From the NCBI RefSeq assembly GCF_022655055.1, contig NZ_CP093384.1, positions 496,001 to 560,000 of the forward strand: a DNA stretch of 64,000 nt. Direction: 5' to 3'. Position numbers and translations under genes: made by a program. A model generated the notes under the pieces. That model was not told where the DNA came from. It saw nothing but the letters and a program-made list of their open reading frames with translations, and did no database searches. Each line of letters opens with the position of its first letter. Position 1 is the stretch's first letter. This document shows, in pieces, positions 39,575 to 50,650 of the stretch. The stretch comes from Vagococcus sp. CY52-2 (GTDB taxonomy: Bacteria; Bacillota; Bacilli; Lactobacillales; Vagococcaceae).

Positions 39575-40288
39575 ATGTCAGAAGTTTTATATTTAGGTAA
39601 GGCTAAAAGCGTACATTCGACAGAAAAAGAAAATGAGTTAAGGTTGGTTTATCTAGATCAGGCAACGGCATTAAATGGTAAAAAGAAAGATGAAATTATT
39701 GGTAAAGGTCAATTGAATAATTCAATTAGTTCTGAAGTGTTTCGATATCTATCTTTAAAAGGAGTTGCACATCATTGGATTAAGCAACTTAGTGAGAATG
39801 AGCAGTTAGTTAAAGCTGTGACAATAATTCCGCTTGAAGTCGTCGTTCGAAACATTGCAGCAGGAAGTTTTTCAAAGCGTTTTGGTATAAAAGAAGGAAC
39901 GATCTTACCAACACCCATTCTTGAGTTTTATTATAAAGACGATGCCTTGGATGATCCATTTATGAATGAAGATCATATTGATTATTTAGATATTGCAACA
40001 AAAGAAGAAGTGGCTTTTATTAAAGAACAATCTTTTACAATTAATGATTGTCTAAAAGAATTGTTTTCATCTATTGGATTGACATTAGTTGATTTTAAAT
40101 TGGAGTTTGGACGAGATAGTGACGGACGCATTATTCTAGCAGATGAGGTAACACCAGATACGTGTCGTTTATGGGATGATAAGACGAACAAATCATTAGA
40201 TAAAGACGTTTACCGAAAAGACATTGGAGATTTGGTGAGTGTATATAAAGAAGTTGAAAAACGATTAAACGAACGAAAAGGAGAATAA
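39575..40288 (+). CDS. purC: Phosphoribosylaminoimidazole-succinocarboxamide synthase
   Basis: 237 residues. Joins CAIR and aspartate with ATP to make SAICAR. LYLGKAKSVHST at the N-terminus is the ATP-binding start of the family, with EVVVRNIAAGSFSKR and LADEVTPDTCRLWD as the conserved catalytic segments. The frame is open from 39554, but AAAGGAAG just before supports ATG 39575. First of nine closely packed genes purCSQLFMNHD. Confidence 0.96.
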   Translation: MSEVLYLGKAKSVHSTEKENELRLVYLDQATALNGKKKDEIIGKGQLNNSISSEVFRYLSLKGVAHHWIKQLSENEQLVKAVTIIPLEVVVRNIAAGSFSKRFGIKEGTILPTPILEFYYKDDALDDPFMNEDHIDYLDIATKEEVAFIKEQSFTINDCLKELFSSIGLTLVDFKLEFGRDSDGRIILADEVTPDTCRLWDDKTNKSLDKDVYRKDIGDLVSVYKEVEKRLNERKGE

Positions 40289-40290
40289 TC

Positions 40291-40542
40291 ATGTTTAAAG
40301 TAAGAGTGTATGTAAACTACAAAGCATCCATTTTAGATCCACAAGCTGCAGTTATTGAAGGAGCTATCAAACGTTTAGGTGAAGATGGTGTATCAGATAT
40401 TCGCGTGGGAAAAGTATTTGATTTTGTGATTAAAGCAGATAGCAAACAAGATGCTGAAGCAAAAATTGATAAGATTAGTGATAATTTATTAGCTAATCCA
40501 AACATGGAGACCTACGACTTTACTGTTACGGAGGTTAACTAA
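40291..40542 (+). CDS. purS: Phosphoribosylformylglycinamidine synthase subunit PurS
   Basis: 83 residues, the small bridging subunit of the three-part FGAM synthase (PurS, PurQ, PurL) of Gram-positive bacteria and archaea. It is needed for the complex to pass ammonia from PurQ to PurL. The opening [17 protein letters not shown] and the region [16 protein letters not shown] are typical. Two bases after purC and two before purQ. Confidence 0.94.
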   Translation: MFKVRVYVNYKASILDPQAAVIEGAIKRLGEDGVSDIRVGKVFDFVIKADSKQDAEAKIDKISDNLLANPNMETYDFTVTEVN

Positions 40543-40544
40543 TC

Positions 40545-41225
40545 ATGGCAAAATTTGGTGTAGTAGTATTCCCTGGTTCAAATGGTGATCAAGATTTATT
40601 GTTAGCTATTCAAGATGTGATTGGTGAAGAAGCCGAATATGTGTCACATAGAGCAACTGACTTGTCAGAGTATGACGTTATTTTATTGCCAGGTGGTTTT
40701 TCTTATGGTGATTACTTAAGATGTGGGGCTATTGCTAAATCAAGTCCAGTGATGGAAGCAGTAAAACAGTTTGCCAGTGAAGGAAAACCAGTCTTTGGCA
40801 CATGCAATGGATTCCAAATATTAACAGAGACAGGTCTTTTACCAGGTGTTTTATTAAATAACACATCGCTGAAATTCATTTGTGGCATGCAACCATTAAA
40901 AGTGAAGAATAATCAAACAATGTTTACAAATGAATATGAACAAGATGAAATCATTACCTTACCGATTGCTCACGGTGAAGGAAATTACTACTGTGACAAT
41001 GCAACTTTAAAAGAATTAAAAGAAAACAATCAAATTATTTTTACTTATGAAAAAACAAATCCAAATGGCAGTGTGGAAGACATTGCAGGCATTACAAATA
41101 AGGAAGGAAATATTATTGGTTTAATGCCCCATCCAGAACGCGCGATGGAAGATTTATTAGGTAGTTCTGATGGCAAAAAACTATTTCAATCAATCGTAAA
41201 TCATTTAAGAAAGGTGACGGCATAA
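40545..41225 (+). CDS. purQ: Phosphoribosylformylglycinamidine synthase subunit PurQ (glutaminase)
   Basis: 226 residues, a class I glutamine amidotransferase that releases ammonia for PurL. The nucleophile elbow [10 protein letters not shown] carries the catalytic Cys, [14 protein letters not shown] precedes it, and MPHPERAME near the end provides the catalytic His-Glu pair. It stands between purS and purL with almost no spacing. Confidence 0.95.
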   Translation: MAKFGVVVFPGSNGDQDLLLAIQDVIGEEAEYVSHRATDLSEYDVILLPGGFSYGDYLRCGAIAKSSPVMEAVKQFASEGKPVFGTCNGFQILTETGLLPGVLLNNTSLKFICGMQPLKVKNNQTMFTNEYEQDEIITLPIAHGEGNYYCDNATLKELKENNQIIFTYEKTNPNGSVEDIAGITNKEGNIIGLMPHPERAMEDLLGSSDGKKLFQSIVNHLRKVTA

Positions 41226-41226
41226 C

Positions 41227-43449
41227 ATGGTAAAAGCACAAACAATGACTCCGGAAGAAGTGAAAGAATCTAAGATTTATCAAGAATGGGGTTTGAAAGA
41301 CTCTGAGTATGAGTACATAGCTGATTCGATTTTAGGTCGTTTACCCAACTACACAGAAACAGGTTTGTTTGCTGTCATGTGGAGTGAGCATTGTTCTTAT
41401 AAAAATAGTAAACCTGTGCTAAAACATTTTCCAACATCGAACCAACATGTTTTACAAGGGCCTGGTGAAGGTGCTGGTATTGTGGATATTGGAGATGGGT
41501 TAGCTGTTGTGTTTAAAGCAGAAAGTCACAATCATCCATCAGCGGTTGAACCTTATGAAGGGGCAGCTACAGGAGTTGGTGGAATTATTCGTGATATTTT
41601 TAGTATGGGTGCTAGACCGATTGCTATGTTGAATTCTTTACGTTTTGGTGAAATTAAAACTAATCGTACTAAATATTTAATTGAAAAAGTAGTCGCGGGG
41701 ATTGGTGGCTATGGTAATAGTATTGGGATACCAACTGTTGGTGGCGAGATTGCGTTTGACGCGTGTTATGAAGGAAATCCCTTAGTTAATGCCATGTGTG
41801 TTGGTTTAATCAAACATGAAGACATTCAAAAAGGACAAGCAAAAGGTGTCGGTAACCCAATCATGTATGTGGGAGCCAAAACAGGCCGAGATGGGATTCA
41901 TGGTGCCACGTTTGCTTCAGTTGAGTTTGTAGAAGGCGAAGAACAACAACGTTCTGCGGTACAAGTAGGCGATCCATTCATGGAAAAAGGCTTAATGGAA
42001 GCGTGTCTTGATTTGATTTTAAATCATTCAGATTGTTTAGTCGGAATTCAAGATATGGGTGCGGCTGGTTTGGTTTCTTCAAGTTCAGAGATGGCGTCAA
42101 AAGCTGGATCAGGATTAGAACTTTACTTAGATGACGTGCCACAACGTGAAACAGACATGACACCTTATGAAATGATGTTATCTGAGTCACAAGAAAGAAT
42201 GTTACTTTGTATCAAAAAAGGAAAAGAACAACAAGTCATCGAATTATTTGAATCTTACGGTTTAGATGCTGTAACAATTGGTCATGTAACAATGGACAAG
42301 CGTTATAAATTATTTTTCCAAGGAGAAAAAGTCGCGGATATTCCTGTTGACTCGTTAGCGGAAGATGCGCCGGTGTATCATAACGAACAAGAAAAACCAA
42401 AACGCATCATTGAATTTGAAAAACAAGAAGCATATAAACCTAAAATAAAAGACTTTAAACAAACAACATTATCTCTTTTAGCTCAACCAACTATTGCGTC
42501 AAAACAATCATTATACGGAACATATGACTCACAAGTTCGTACTAATACTGTTGTAGGTCCTGGTAGTGATGCTGCTGTCCTACGTGTAAGAGGAACACAA
42601 AAAGCTCTTGCGATGACAACTGATTGTAATGGGAGATACTTGTATTTAGATCCAAAAGAAGGCGGAAAAATGGCGGTGAGTGAAGCAGCTAGAAATATTG
42701 TGGCAAGTGGTGCAAGACCATTAGCTATTACAGACTGTTTAAACTTTGGTTCACCAGAAAAATCTGAAGGATTCTATGAGTTAGATCAAGCAGCAAGAGG
42801 AATTGCTCGAGCGTGTGAAGCATTTGATACGCCCGTTATTTCAGGTAATGTTTCGTTATACAATGAAACGAATAATCAGTCTATCTACCCAACACCTATG
42901 ATAGGAATGGTTGGCGTAGTTGAGGATTTATCCCATGTTACAACTCAAGATTTTAAAGAAGCATCAGATTTGATTTATATGTTAGGTGAAACGAATGCTG
43001 ATTTTTCAGGTAGCGAAATTCAAAAATTATTAACTGGTAAGATTTCAGGGACTATATCAGCTGTTGATTTAGAAGAAGAAGTGGTCATTCAAGCTAAATT
43101 ATTACAAGCTATTCAATCAGGTTATGTAAAAAGTGCTCATGACTGTGCTGAAGGTGGACTATTAATTAGTGTGATTGAATCAACATTTGGAAATGGATTA
43201 GGTGTTGATATTAAGACGAACCTAGCAACAGAATTAGTGTTTGCCGAGACATCAGGACGATTCGTTGTCAGCGTGTCACCTGAAGATAAAGATGCATTTG
43301 AATCTGTATTAAAGAAAGATGCTACTTTATTAGGAAAAGTGACAAATGATGGTGTGATAAAAGTTAGTACAGCCGACGATTCATTAGAATTACCAGTTGC
43401 AAAAGCCAAAGAAGTATGGGAGGAAGCAATACCATGTCTCATGAAATAA
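41227..43449 (+). CDS. purL: Phosphoribosylformylglycinamidine synthase subunit PurL
   Basis: 740 residues, the short (about 80 kDa) Gram-positive PurL that requires PurS and PurQ. Uses ATP and ammonia to convert FGAR to [17 protein letters not shown], the metal-binding [13 protein letters not shown] and the [14 protein letters not shown] loop are present, with a second copy of the AIR-synthase-like fold in the C-terminal half. It overlaps purF by 16 bases. Confidence 0.96.
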   Translation: MVKAQTMTPEEVKESKIYQEWGLKDSEYEYIADSILGRLPNYTETGLFAVMWSEHCSYKNSKPVLKHFPTSNQHVLQGPGEGAGIVDIGDGLAVVFKAESHNHPSAVEPYEGAATGVGGIIRDIFSMGARPIAMLNSLRFGEIKTNRTKYLIEKVVAGIGGYGNSIGIPTVGGEIAFDACYEGNPLVNAMCVGLIKHEDIQKGQAKGVGNPIMYVGAKTGRDGIHGATFASVEFVEGEEQQRSAVQVGDPFMEKGLMEACLDLILNHSDCLVGIQDMGAAGLVSSSSEMASKAGSGLELYLDDVPQRETDMTPYEMMLSESQERMLLCIKKGKEQQVIELFESYGLDAVTIGHVTMDKRYKLFFQGEKVADIPVDSLAEDAPVYHNEQEKPKRIIEFEKQEAYKPKIKDFKQTTLSLLAQPTIASKQSLYGTYDSQVRTNTVVGPGSDAAVLRVRGTQKALAMTTDCNGRYLYLDPKEGGKMAVSEAARNIVASGARPLAITDCLNFGSPEKSEGFYELDQAARGIARACEAFDTPVISGNVSLYNETNNQSIYPTPMIGMVGVVEDLSHVTTQDFKEASDLIYMLGETNADFSGSEIQKLLTGKISGTISAVDLEEEVVIQAKLLQAIQSGYVKSAHDCAEGGLLISVIESTFGNGLGVDIKTNLATELVFAETSGRFVVSVSPEDKDAFESVLKKDATLLGKVTNDGVIKVSTADDSLELPVAKAKEVWEEAIPCLMK

Positions 43450-44852
43450 AAGGGATAAATGAAGAATGTGGTGTGTTTGGTGTATGGAACCATAAAGATG
43501 CCAGTCAAATGACTTATTATGGCTTACATAGTTTACAACATAGAGGACAAGAAGGTGCAGGGATTGTGTCATTAGAGAACAATCGCCTGCATGGTCATCG
43601 AGGATTAGGGTTATTGCATGAGGTATTTGCTAACCCTGATTTATTAACACAATTAAAAGGCCACTCTGCGATTGGTCATGTGCGTTATGGAACAAGTGGC
43701 GAGGGAGATATTATTAACATTCAGCCCTTTTTATTTCGCTTTTACAATGCTGAAATGGCATTAGCTCATAATGGAAATTTGATTAATGCTAAAACGTTAC
43801 GTAAAGAATTAGAAGAAGATGGGGCTATTTTTCATTCTAATTCTGATACAGAAATCTTGATGCACTTAATTCGTCGTAGTAATAAAGACACATTCATCGA
43901 CAAATTATCTGAAGCGTTGACTATTGTCAAAGGCGGGTTCGCTTATCTACTGCTAACGGATGATGCCATGTATGCAACGCTTGATCCAAATGCCTTTCGC
44001 CCATTATCTATTGGCCGTACGAGTAATGGTGCTTATGTTGTCTCAAGTGAAACGTGTGCTTTAGATACGATTGGAGCAATGTTTGTCAGAGATGTCGAAC
44101 CTGGTGAAATTATTGAAATCAGCGATAACGGATTAAAAAGCTACCGTTACACTGATGAGACGATGTATTCAATTTGTTCAATGGAGTACATTTACTTTGC
44201 ACGACCTGATTCAAACATCAAAGGAATTAATGTTCACTCTGCTCGTAAACGCATGGGAAAAACATTAGCTAAAGAACATCCTGTTGAAGCAGATATGGTC
44301 ATTGGTGTGCCTAATAGTTCTCTTTCAGCGGCTAGTGGGTATGCTGAAGCAAGTTCTATTCCTTATGAAATGGGATTGGTAAAAAACCAATATGTCGCTA
44401 GAACGTTTATTCAACCAACACAAGAACTGCGAGAAGAAGGTGTTCGATTAAAACTATCTGCTGTTCGTGGTGTTGTGGAAGGAAAACGCGTGATTTTAGT
44501 GGATGATTCAATCGTTCGTGGGACAACATCAAAACGTATTGTTCGTTTGTTAAAAGAGGCTGGTGCAACAGAAGTTCATGTTAGAATTTCATCACCTCCA
44601 TTAGCATATCCATGTTTTTATGGGATTGATATTCAAACAAAAGAAGAATTAATTGCTGCAAATTATTCAACAGATAAAATTAGAGAAATTATTGAAGCTG
44701 ATTCGTTAGAATTTTTAACAGAAGAAGGTTTGATTAACTCGATTGGATTAAAGTTAGATGCCCCTTATAACGGGTTATGTATGGCGTATTTCAATGGTGA
44801 TTACCCTACACCTTTATATGATTATGAATACAGAGAAAACAAGGAGGACTAG
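43434..44852 (+). CDS. purF: Amidophosphoribosyltransferase
   Basis: 472 residues. First committed step: PRPP + glutamine to phosphoribosylamine. An 11-residue propeptide ([11 protein letters not shown]) precedes Cys12, which becomes the N-terminal nucleophile, as in Bacillus PurF. The PRPP-binding [14 protein letters not shown] is clear. Three of the four Fe-S cysteines of Bacillus PurF have counterparts (SICSME, YPCFYG, Cys449) but the fourth is Tyr452 (CMAY in place of CxxC), so a normal [4Fe-4S] cluster is doubtful. GGGAGGA inside purL selects ATG 43434; the genes overlap by 16 bases. Confidence 0.96.
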   Translation: MSHEIKGINEECGVFGVWNHKDASQMTYYGLHSLQHRGQEGAGIVSLENNRLHGHRGLGLLHEVFANPDLLTQLKGHSAIGHVRYGTSGEGDIINIQPFLFRFYNAEMALAHNGNLINAKTLRKELEEDGAIFHSNSDTEILMHLIRRSNKDTFIDKLSEALTIVKGGFAYLLLTDDAMYATLDPNAFRPLSIGRTSNGAYVVSSETCALDTIGAMFVRDVEPGEIIEISDNGLKSYRYTDETMYSICSMEYIYFARPDSNIKGINVHSARKRMGKTLAKEHPVEADMVIGVPNSSLSAASGYAEASSIPYEMGLVKNQYVARTFIQPTQELREEGVRLKLSAVRGVVEGKRVILVDDSIVRGTTSKRIVRLLKEAGATEVHVRISSPPLAYPCFYGIDIQTKEELIAANYSTDKIREIIEADSLEFLTEEGLINSIGLKLDAPYNGLCMAYFNGDYPTPLYDYEYRENKED

Positions 44853-44853
44853 T

Positions 44854-45900
44854 ATGTCAACAGCATATGAAAAATCAGGAGTCAATGTTGAAGCAGGATA
44901 CGAAGTCGTAGAAAGAATTAAAGCTCACACAAAAAAAACAGAGCGTTTAGGGATGATGAGTGCATTAGGTGGATTTGGTGGCTGCTTTGATTTAAGTCAG
45001 TATCACGTGAAAGAGCCTGTCCTTGTTTCTGGAACAGATGGTGTGGGAACAAAATTAATGATTGCCATTGAAGCAGACAAACATGACACAATAGGGATTG
45101 ATTGTGTTGCCATGTGTGCAAACGACATTTTAGCTCAAGGAGCGGAACCTTTGTTCTTTTTAGATTATATTGCTACAGGAAAAACCTATCCTGAAAAAAT
45201 CGAAAAAATTATTGAAGGTGTAGCTAGTGGCTGTGTGGAATCCAAAATGGCTTTAATTGGTGGCGAAACAGCTGAGATGCCTGATATGTATGGTGAAAAC
45301 GATTATGATTTAGCTGGATTTGCGGTTGGATTGGCAGAAAAATCAGAATTAATCGATTCATCAACTATTTCTGAAGGTGATGTATTAATCGGTGTTGCAT
45401 CAAGTGGGATTCATTCAAATGGTTTTTCACTAGTCAGACAAATCTTATTTAAAGATCATGATTTTTCTTTAGATACAGTTTTAGATGAGTTAAATGGAAA
45501 AACTTTAGGTGATGTGTTATTAACGCCAACAAAACTTTACATAAAAAGTGTTTTACCATTAATTAAAATGCAAAAAATTAAAGGCATTGCTCATATTACT
45601 GGTGGAGGTTTCTATGAAAATATTCCTAGAATGTTACCAGCGAATATATCAGCCACTATAACAAAAGGCACGTGGCCAGTACTACCTATTTTTGATTGTT
45701 TACAAAAACTCGGAAATATCAGCGAAAAAGATATGTTTAGTACATTTAATATGGGAATTGGTATGGTACTAGCAGTTGATAAAAGAGATGCTCAGACAGT
45801 TTTAGATTATATCAATGATCATGATGAACTTGCTTATACAATTGGACAAGTTGAACTAGGTGAGACAAGTTCTGTTCACATTAAAGGAGAGAGTCGATGA
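44854..45900 (+). CDS. purM: Phosphoribosylformylglycinamidine cyclo-ligase
   Basis: 348 residues. Closes FGAM to AIR with [12 protein letters not shown], the [13 protein letters not shown] loop and [10 protein letters not shown] are the family motifs. The open frame starts earlier inside purF, but AAGGAGG immediately before ATG 44854 marks the true start, one base after the purF stop. It overlaps purN by four bases. Confidence 0.96.
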   Translation: MSTAYEKSGVNVEAGYEVVERIKAHTKKTERLGMMSALGGFGGCFDLSQYHVKEPVLVSGTDGVGTKLMIAIEADKHDTIGIDCVAMCANDILAQGAEPLFFLDYIATGKTYPEKIEKIIEGVASGCVESKMALIGGETAEMPDMYGENDYDLAGFAVGLAEKSELIDSSTISEGDVLIGVASSGIHSNGFSLVRQILFKDHDFSLDTVLDELNGKTLGDVLLTPTKLYIKSVLPLIKMQKIKGIAHITGGGFYENIPRMLPANISATITKGTWPVLPIFDCLQKLGNISEKDMFSTFNMGIGMVLAVDKRDAQTVLDYINDHDELAYTIGQVELGETSSVHIKGESR

Positions 45901-46475
45901 GATTTGCCATTTTTGCTTCAGGAAACGGATCAAATTTTGAAGCAATAGTTAAAGCGAGTCAACAAGGAAATATTGCTGGAACATTGGTCTGTTTATTTTG
46001 TGATAAAAAAGATGCCTACGTGATTGAACGAGCAAAAAAGTATGACGTGCCTTATTTTGTGATGGAAAAAAAGGTACATCAGACAAAAGAAGCGTATGAA
46101 CAAAATATTTTGACGATGCTAGAAAATGAAGACATAGATTTCATTGTGTTAGCAGGCTATATGAAAATTATCGGCCCAACACTTTTGAATCAATACAAAA
46201 AGAAAATCATTAATTTGCATCCATCCTTATTACCAAAATATCCGGGAAATAAAAGCATAAAAGAAGCCTATGAAAGCACTGATGAAAAGACTGGTGTGAC
46301 GATTCATTTAGTGGATGAAGGTGTGGATACTGGCCCAATTATCTATCAAGAAAGTTTAGCGATTAATCGCGAGCTTTCTTTAGAAGAATTTGAGGAAGAG
46401 ATGCATCAATTAGAGCATCATGTATTACCAATTATTTTAAATCAATTTATCTTGGAGGAATTTAAGAATGTCTAA
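45897..46475 (+). CDS. purN: Phosphoribosylglycinamide formyltransferase
   Basis: 192 residues. Transfers a formyl group from 10-formyl-THF to [15 protein letters not shown] binds the phosphate, [12 protein letters not shown] contains the catalytic His, and [17 protein letters not shown] the catalytic Asp. The start overlaps the purM stop (ATGA), implying coupled translation. The 10-formyl-THF could come in part from the histidine route upstream. Confidence 0.95.
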   Translation: MRFAIFASGNGSNFEAIVKASQQGNIAGTLVCLFCDKKDAYVIERAKKYDVPYFVMEKKVHQTKEAYEQNILTMLENEDIDFIVLAGYMKIIGPTLLNQYKKKIINLHPSLLPKYPGNKSIKEAYESTDEKTGVTIHLVDEGVDTGPIIYQESLAINRELSLEEFEEEMHQLEHHVLPIILNQFILEEFKNV

Positions 46476-48012
46476 AAAGCGTGCACTCATTAGCGTTTAT
46501 GATAAAACTGGTGTAGCAGATTTTGCAAAAGAGTTAGTTAAGTTAGGGTATGACATTATTTCAACTGGCGGAACAAAACGAATACTTGAATCTGAGGGAA
46601 TTAAGTGTTTGAGTGTGGAAGAAGTAACGAAGTTTCCAGAGATGCTTGATGGACGAGTCAAAACACTGCATCCATTTATTCATGGTGGATTATTAGCTAG
46701 ACGAGATAATTCAGAACACATGAACACATTAAAAGAACACCATATAGAGATGATTGATTTAGTGTGTGTCAATTTGTACCCATTTAAAGAAACCATTGCT
46801 CAACCTAATGTGACACAAAATGAAGCGATTGAACAAATTGATATTGGTGGCCCGAGTATGTTACGAAGTGCCGCGAAAAACTTTGCTAGTGTGACGGTTG
46901 TTGTTGATAGTAGTGATTATGAGGTTATTTTAAATGAATTGAGTGAATCAGGGGACACAACACTTAAAACAAGACAATCATTAGCAGCAAAAGTATTTGC
47001 AACCACATCAGACTATGATGCAAGCATCGCTAATTACTTGTCAGAAGAAAATGATGAAAAAGGGTTACCAAACCAATTGTCACTAAACTATACAAAAGTT
47101 GATACTTTAAGATACGGTGAAAACAATCATCAAAAAGCGTATTTCTACCAATCAGATGATAATCAATCAGAAATCGGAATAGGAACAGCAAAACAATTAC
47201 ATGGGAAAGAATTATCTTATAACAACTATAAAGATGCTAATGCAGCGATACATTTAGTCAAAGAATTTGATGAACCAACAGTGGTTGCTGTGAAACATAT
47301 GAATCCATGTGGTGTTGGTTTTGGAAAAACGATACATGAAGCTTACAGCCTAGCTTATGAAAGTGATCCGATTTCGATTTTTGGTGGCGTACTAGCTTTT
47401 AATCGTGAAATTGATGCTGATTTGGCTGAAAGTTTAAATCAATTGTTTTTAGAAATTATTATTGCCCCAAGTTTTACAGCTGACGCTTTAGAGATATTAG
47501 AGAAAAAGAAAAATCGTCGTTTGCTTCAATTAGACACAACGAAACCAAACCAATCTGAGTGGGAATTAGTCAGTGTCTCAGGTGGTTTACTAGTGCAAGA
47601 GTCTGATACTAAAATTGACGATGAGACAGAATGGACAGTTGTTACGGATACATTACCAACAGTTGAAGACATTGATGCATTGAAAAAAATGTGGTTAGTG
47701 GTTAAATCTGTAAAAAGTAATGCGATTGTTGTCGGTAACGCTCGCCATACATTAGGTATTGGTGCTGGACAAATGAATCGTGTCGGGTCAGTAAAATTAG
47801 CAATTGATCAAGCAGGTGATTTAGCCAAAGGTGCTGTATTAGCTAGTGATGCCTTTTTCCCAATGCCTGATAGTGTGGAATATGCAGCAAAACATGGGAT
47901 AAAAGCAATCATACACCCAGGTGGTAGTGTGAAAGACCAAGAATCAATTGATGTAGCAAATGAGTATGGTATTGCAATGATTGTCACTGGAACAAGACAT
48001 TTCAAACATTAA
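46468..48012 (+). CDS. purH: Bifunctional AICAR formyltransferase/IMP cyclohydrolase
   Basis: 514 residues. The N-terminal IMP cyclohydrolase domain (about 1-195) contains GGTKRILES and [16 protein letters not shown]; the C-terminal AICAR transformylase contains the KHMNPCGVG region and a C-terminal [10 protein letters not shown]. It completes IMP using 10-formyl-THF. GGAGG inside the end of purN precedes its start; the genes overlap by eight bases. Confidence 0.96.
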   Translation: MSKKRALISVYDKTGVADFAKELVKLGYDIISTGGTKRILESEGIKCLSVEEVTKFPEMLDGRVKTLHPFIHGGLLARRDNSEHMNTLKEHHIEMIDLVCVNLYPFKETIAQPNVTQNEAIEQIDIGGPSMLRSAAKNFASVTVVVDSSDYEVILNELSESGDTTLKTRQSLAAKVFATTSDYDASIANYLSEENDEKGLPNQLSLNYTKVDTLRYGENNHQKAYFYQSDDNQSEIGIGTAKQLHGKELSYNNYKDANAAIHLVKEFDEPTVVAVKHMNPCGVGFGKTIHEAYSLAYESDPISIFGGVLAFNREIDADLAESLNQLFLEIIIAPSFTADALEILEKKKNRRLLQLDTTKPNQSEWELVSVSGGLLVQESDTKIDDETEWTVVTDTLPTVEDIDALKKMWLVVKSVKSNAIVVGNARHTLGIGAGQMNRVGSVKLAIDQAGDLAKGAVLASDAFFPMPDSVEYAAKHGIKAIIHPGGSVKDQESIDVANEYGIAMIVTGTRHFKH

Positions 48013-48026
48013 GAGGAGAAGACTTG

Positions 48027-49280
48027 ATGAAAAGAAAACTATTGGTAATTGGTAGTGGTGGACGCGAGCATGCGATTGGTAAAAAATTATTACAAAGTCC
48101 ACTAGTTGAAACAGTCTATTGTTTACCGGGAAATGCAGGAATGGTCATAGATGGGATTCAGTTAGTAGATGGAAACGAAAGTGATCAAGAATTTATTGCA
48201 TCATTTTGTCAGGATAAAGAGATTAGTTGGGTATTTGTCGGACCTGAAGTGCCTTTAATAGATGGATTAGTTGATTTTCTAGAGACAAAAGGGATAAAAG
48301 CGTTTGGACCTAAAAAAAATGCAGCCATTATTGAAGGTTCAAAAGATTTTGCAAAACGACTAATGGCCAAATATGATATTCCAACGGCAAATTATGAAAC
48401 ATTTACTGATAGAGATGATGCAATTGCCTATTTATCAACACAGGAATTACCGATTGTCATCAAAGCAGATGGATTAGCTGCAGGTAAAGGTGTTGTGATT
48501 GCCCAAACCATTGAAGAAGCAACACAAGCTGTTGATGATAATTTATTAAATAATGTTTTTGATAGTGAAGAACCCAAAATTGTGATTGAAGAGTTTTTAG
48601 TTGGTAAGGAATTTTCTTTATTGTCATTTGTGGGAGACTCTTTTGTGTACCCAATGGTTGCAGCGAAAGATCACAAAGCAATTTTTGATGGAGACAAAGG
48701 ACCAAATACTGGTGGAATGGGTGTATATACTCCTGTGCCGTATGTGGCAGATTCAGTGTATCAAGCATCACTATCAAAAATAGTTTCCCCAACAGTAGAT
48801 GCGATGAAAAAAGAAGGAAGAGCTTTCCAAGGGATTTTATATACTGGATTAATCCTGACAAAAGATGGTCCGAAAGTCATTGAGTATAATGCTCGCTTTG
48901 GGGATCCTGAAACACAAGTATTGCTTGAAAGATTAGAAACAGATTTAGTTGAAGTAATCGAATCTATTTTGGATGATCAATCATTAGAAGTTTCTTGGAA
49001 AAATACTGGATTTGACTTAGGGGTTGTTGTCTCTGCAAAAGGATATCCAAATAGTTATGAAAAAGGAAAACCTTTAAACATTGATACAACGAATAAAGAA
49101 GTGAACCTTTTCTTTGCAGGAGTTGCAAAGAAAAATGATTCTCTTGTCTCAAATGGTGGTCGAGTATTTATGGCTGAAAGTAGTGGAGCAACACTCGAAG
49201 AAGCGAGACAAAAAGTATATGGTTGGTTATCTGAGCAACAGTTAACTGATTTTTATTATCGAACAGATATTGGAAAATAA
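48027..49280 (+). CDS. purD: Phosphoribosylamine-glycine ligase
   Basis: 417 residues, ATP-grasp fold. Joins phosphoribosylamine and glycine to GAR. LVIGSGGREHAIGKKL at the N-terminus, IKADGLAAGKGVVIA at the ATP site and the metal-binding YNARFGDPETQ are present. GAGGAGA (48013-48019) fits ATG 48027 better than the TTG one codon earlier. Last gene of the purC operon, followed by a strong terminator. Confidence 0.96.
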   Translation: MKRKLLVIGSGGREHAIGKKLLQSPLVETVYCLPGNAGMVIDGIQLVDGNESDQEFIASFCQDKEISWVFVGPEVPLIDGLVDFLETKGIKAFGPKKNAAIIEGSKDFAKRLMAKYDIPTANYETFTDRDDAIAYLSTQELPIVIKADGLAAGKGVVIAQTIEEATQAVDDNLLNNVFDSEEPKIVIEEFLVGKEFSLLSFVGDSFVYPMVAAKDHKAIFDGDKGPNTGGMGVYTPVPYVADSVYQASLSKIVSPTVDAMKKEGRAFQGILYTGLILTKDGPKVIEYNARFGDPETQVLLERLETDLVEVIESILDDQSLEVSWKNTGFDLGVVVSAKGYPNSYEKGKPLNIDTTNKEVNLFFAGVAKKNDSLVSNGGRVFMAESSGATLEEARQKVYGWLSEQQLTDFYYRTDIGK

Positions 49281-49329
49281 AACAAGCTGACTAGGACTAT
49301 TTTAACCTGGTCAGCTTGTTTTATTATTT
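49281..49329. terminator. Terminator between purD and the convergent small gene
   Basis: A 15-bp stem with one G-T pair (49281-49295 with 49306-49320) followed by a T-rich tail. It can also serve the minus-strand gene ending at 49324. Confidence 0.85.
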
Positions 49330-49617
49330 TAAATTATTGCCAAAAACACTGATTAATCCGCCGCCCAAATTATTATTAGTATAGGGAAAATTTGTGATAG
49401 TCAGATACAATTCACCGGTTTCTTTTGATAACTGTCCACTTACAGCTAATGGAGTAAGTGACGCTCTTAAATCAGAAACGACACGTGGTAAGTAGCTGTT
49501 ATTCTCAAGAGTTGTTTTAGCTTTTGTTAGTATCGCTTTTTCATTTTTGGGAATTTCTTTAAGTATCAGCTTATCAATACAACATATAAACTCCTTGTTA
49601 GACATTTGTTTTTGCAT
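49324..49617 (-). CDS. Small helical protein, possibly bacteriocin-immunity-like
   Basis: 97 residues, no signal peptide or membrane helix, mainly helical with a glycine/asparagine-rich C-terminus. The central YLPRVVSDLRASLTPLAVSG recalls the small four-helix immunity proteins of the enterocin A type, but this is by eye and tentative. No bacteriocin gene is near. AGAGGA precedes the ATG. It lies about 70 bases downstream of the RpiR regulator gene on the same strand and might share its transcript. Confidence 0.5.
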   Translation of the reverse strand: MQKQMSNKEFICCIDKLILKEIPKNEKAILTKAKTTLENNSYLPRVVSDLRASLTPLAVSGQLSKETGELYLTITNFPYTNNNLGGGLISVFGNNLK

Positions 49618-49685
49618 GAAATATCCTCTTTTCGTTTTTATGATAATATTACGACATGTTTTACTCTGTGTAGTAATAAAAGTTA

Positions 49686-50504
49686 TTATTCTAGACGTTT
49701 GTCAATAATGGAACGTAGTACTTTTTCTCTTAATTCAAGGGAATCAACATTATATTTAATTTCATATCCTTTAATTAGTAAATCACAAATATATAATTGG
49801 GACATTTTACCGGCAATTGATCCACCATCTAAAAATTCATCAACAGTTGTTTGAAGTACAACATCTGCTAATTGAGCGATTGGTGATAACAAATAATTTG
49901 TAATGGCTATAATTGTTGCTTGATTTTGTTTCGCGATTTTTAAAGAGCCATAGGTGTCCTTAGTCTTACCAGAAAGAGATAATCCAATCACCAAATCTTC
50001 TTTGGTTAGTAATGAGGCAATTTGTGCTTGTAAATGGGGATCAATACTTGCATTAGCTTGAAGGCCAACTCTTAAAAACATAGATTCTAAATCATTGGCG
50101 GTGTTCCCGCTTGATCCCATGCCAAAAATATGAATGTTTTTGGCCGAGCTTAGAAGATTAATGGCTGTATCCAAAGCATGATTATCTAATATCTTTTCTG
50201 TCATTTTTAACGCATGAGCCAAATTAGTAGCAAAATCACTGTAGAAAAAGGTCGAATTATTTTGTTTTTTTTTGTTGGTGAAGTCTTCTTTAGCAATTTC
50301 TATTTTTAAGTCAGTAAAGCCAGAAAATCCTAATTTTTGACAAAATCTAATTATTGTAGCGTCTCCAACACCTGTTTCTTGTTTGACTTCACTCATTGTA
50401 GAATGGATAATTTTTTCATTAGTGGTTGTAATATAATCAGCAATTTTTTTCTCTGATTTAGTTAATGTTTCGTAATGATCCTGCAATAGCTGTTTAAAGC
50501 TCAT
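49686..50504 (-). CDS. RpiR/MurR family transcriptional regulator
   Basis: 272 residues: an N-terminal HTH_6 domain (about 1-75, with SEVKQETGVGDATIIRFCQKLG as the recognition region, of which VGDATIIRFCQ is diagnostic) and a C-terminal SIS domain (about 120-250, IFGMGSSGNTANDLE) that binds phosphosugars. It is divergent from nanE and the PTS genes, so the likely effector is N-acetylmannosamine 6-phosphate or a related aminosugar phosphate. The palindrome at 50596-50628 is a plausible target. Confidence 0.85.
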   Translation of the reverse strand: MSFKQLLQDHYETLTKSEKKIADYITTTNEKIIHSTMSEVKQETGVGDATIIRFCQKLGFSGFTDLKIEIAKEDFTNKKKQNNSTFFYSDFATNLAHALKMTEKILDNHALDTAINLLSSAKNIHIFGMGSSGNTANDLESMFLRVGLQANASIDPHLQAQIASLLTKEDLVIGLSLSGKTKDTYGSLKIAKQNQATIIAITNYLLSPIAQLADVVLQTTVDEFLDGGSIAGKMSQLYICDLLIKGYEIKYNVDSLELREKVLRSIIDKRLE

Positions 50505-50570
50505 AATAACCCTCCGTCAATATAGTTACTGTTATAAGTATACGATAAAAAAAATAAATTGACCAATCTA

Positions 50571-50599
50571 TTTACATTTATGAAAACGTATGCTAAATT
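50571..50599 (+). promoter_or_regulatory. Promoter of nanE-PTS with embedded cre
   Basis: TTTACA at 50571-50576, 17 bases, TAAATT at 50594-50599. TGAAAACGTATGCT (50581-50594), a cre-like CcpA site with a good core, fills the spacer, so CcpA binding would exclude RNA polymerase. Confidence 0.55.
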
Positions 50600-50628
50600 A
50601 ATTTTGGAGAATAAATCCGAAATTAATT
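50596..50628. promoter_or_regulatory. Large palindrome, candidate RpiR operator
   Basis: Arms 50596-50608 and 50616-50628 are reverse complements at 12 of 13 positions around a 7-base centre. It starts within the predicted -10 box of nanE and covers the transcription start. Confidence 0.6.
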
Positions 50629-50650
50629 AAAAACGGAGTGGAAGTGGAGT

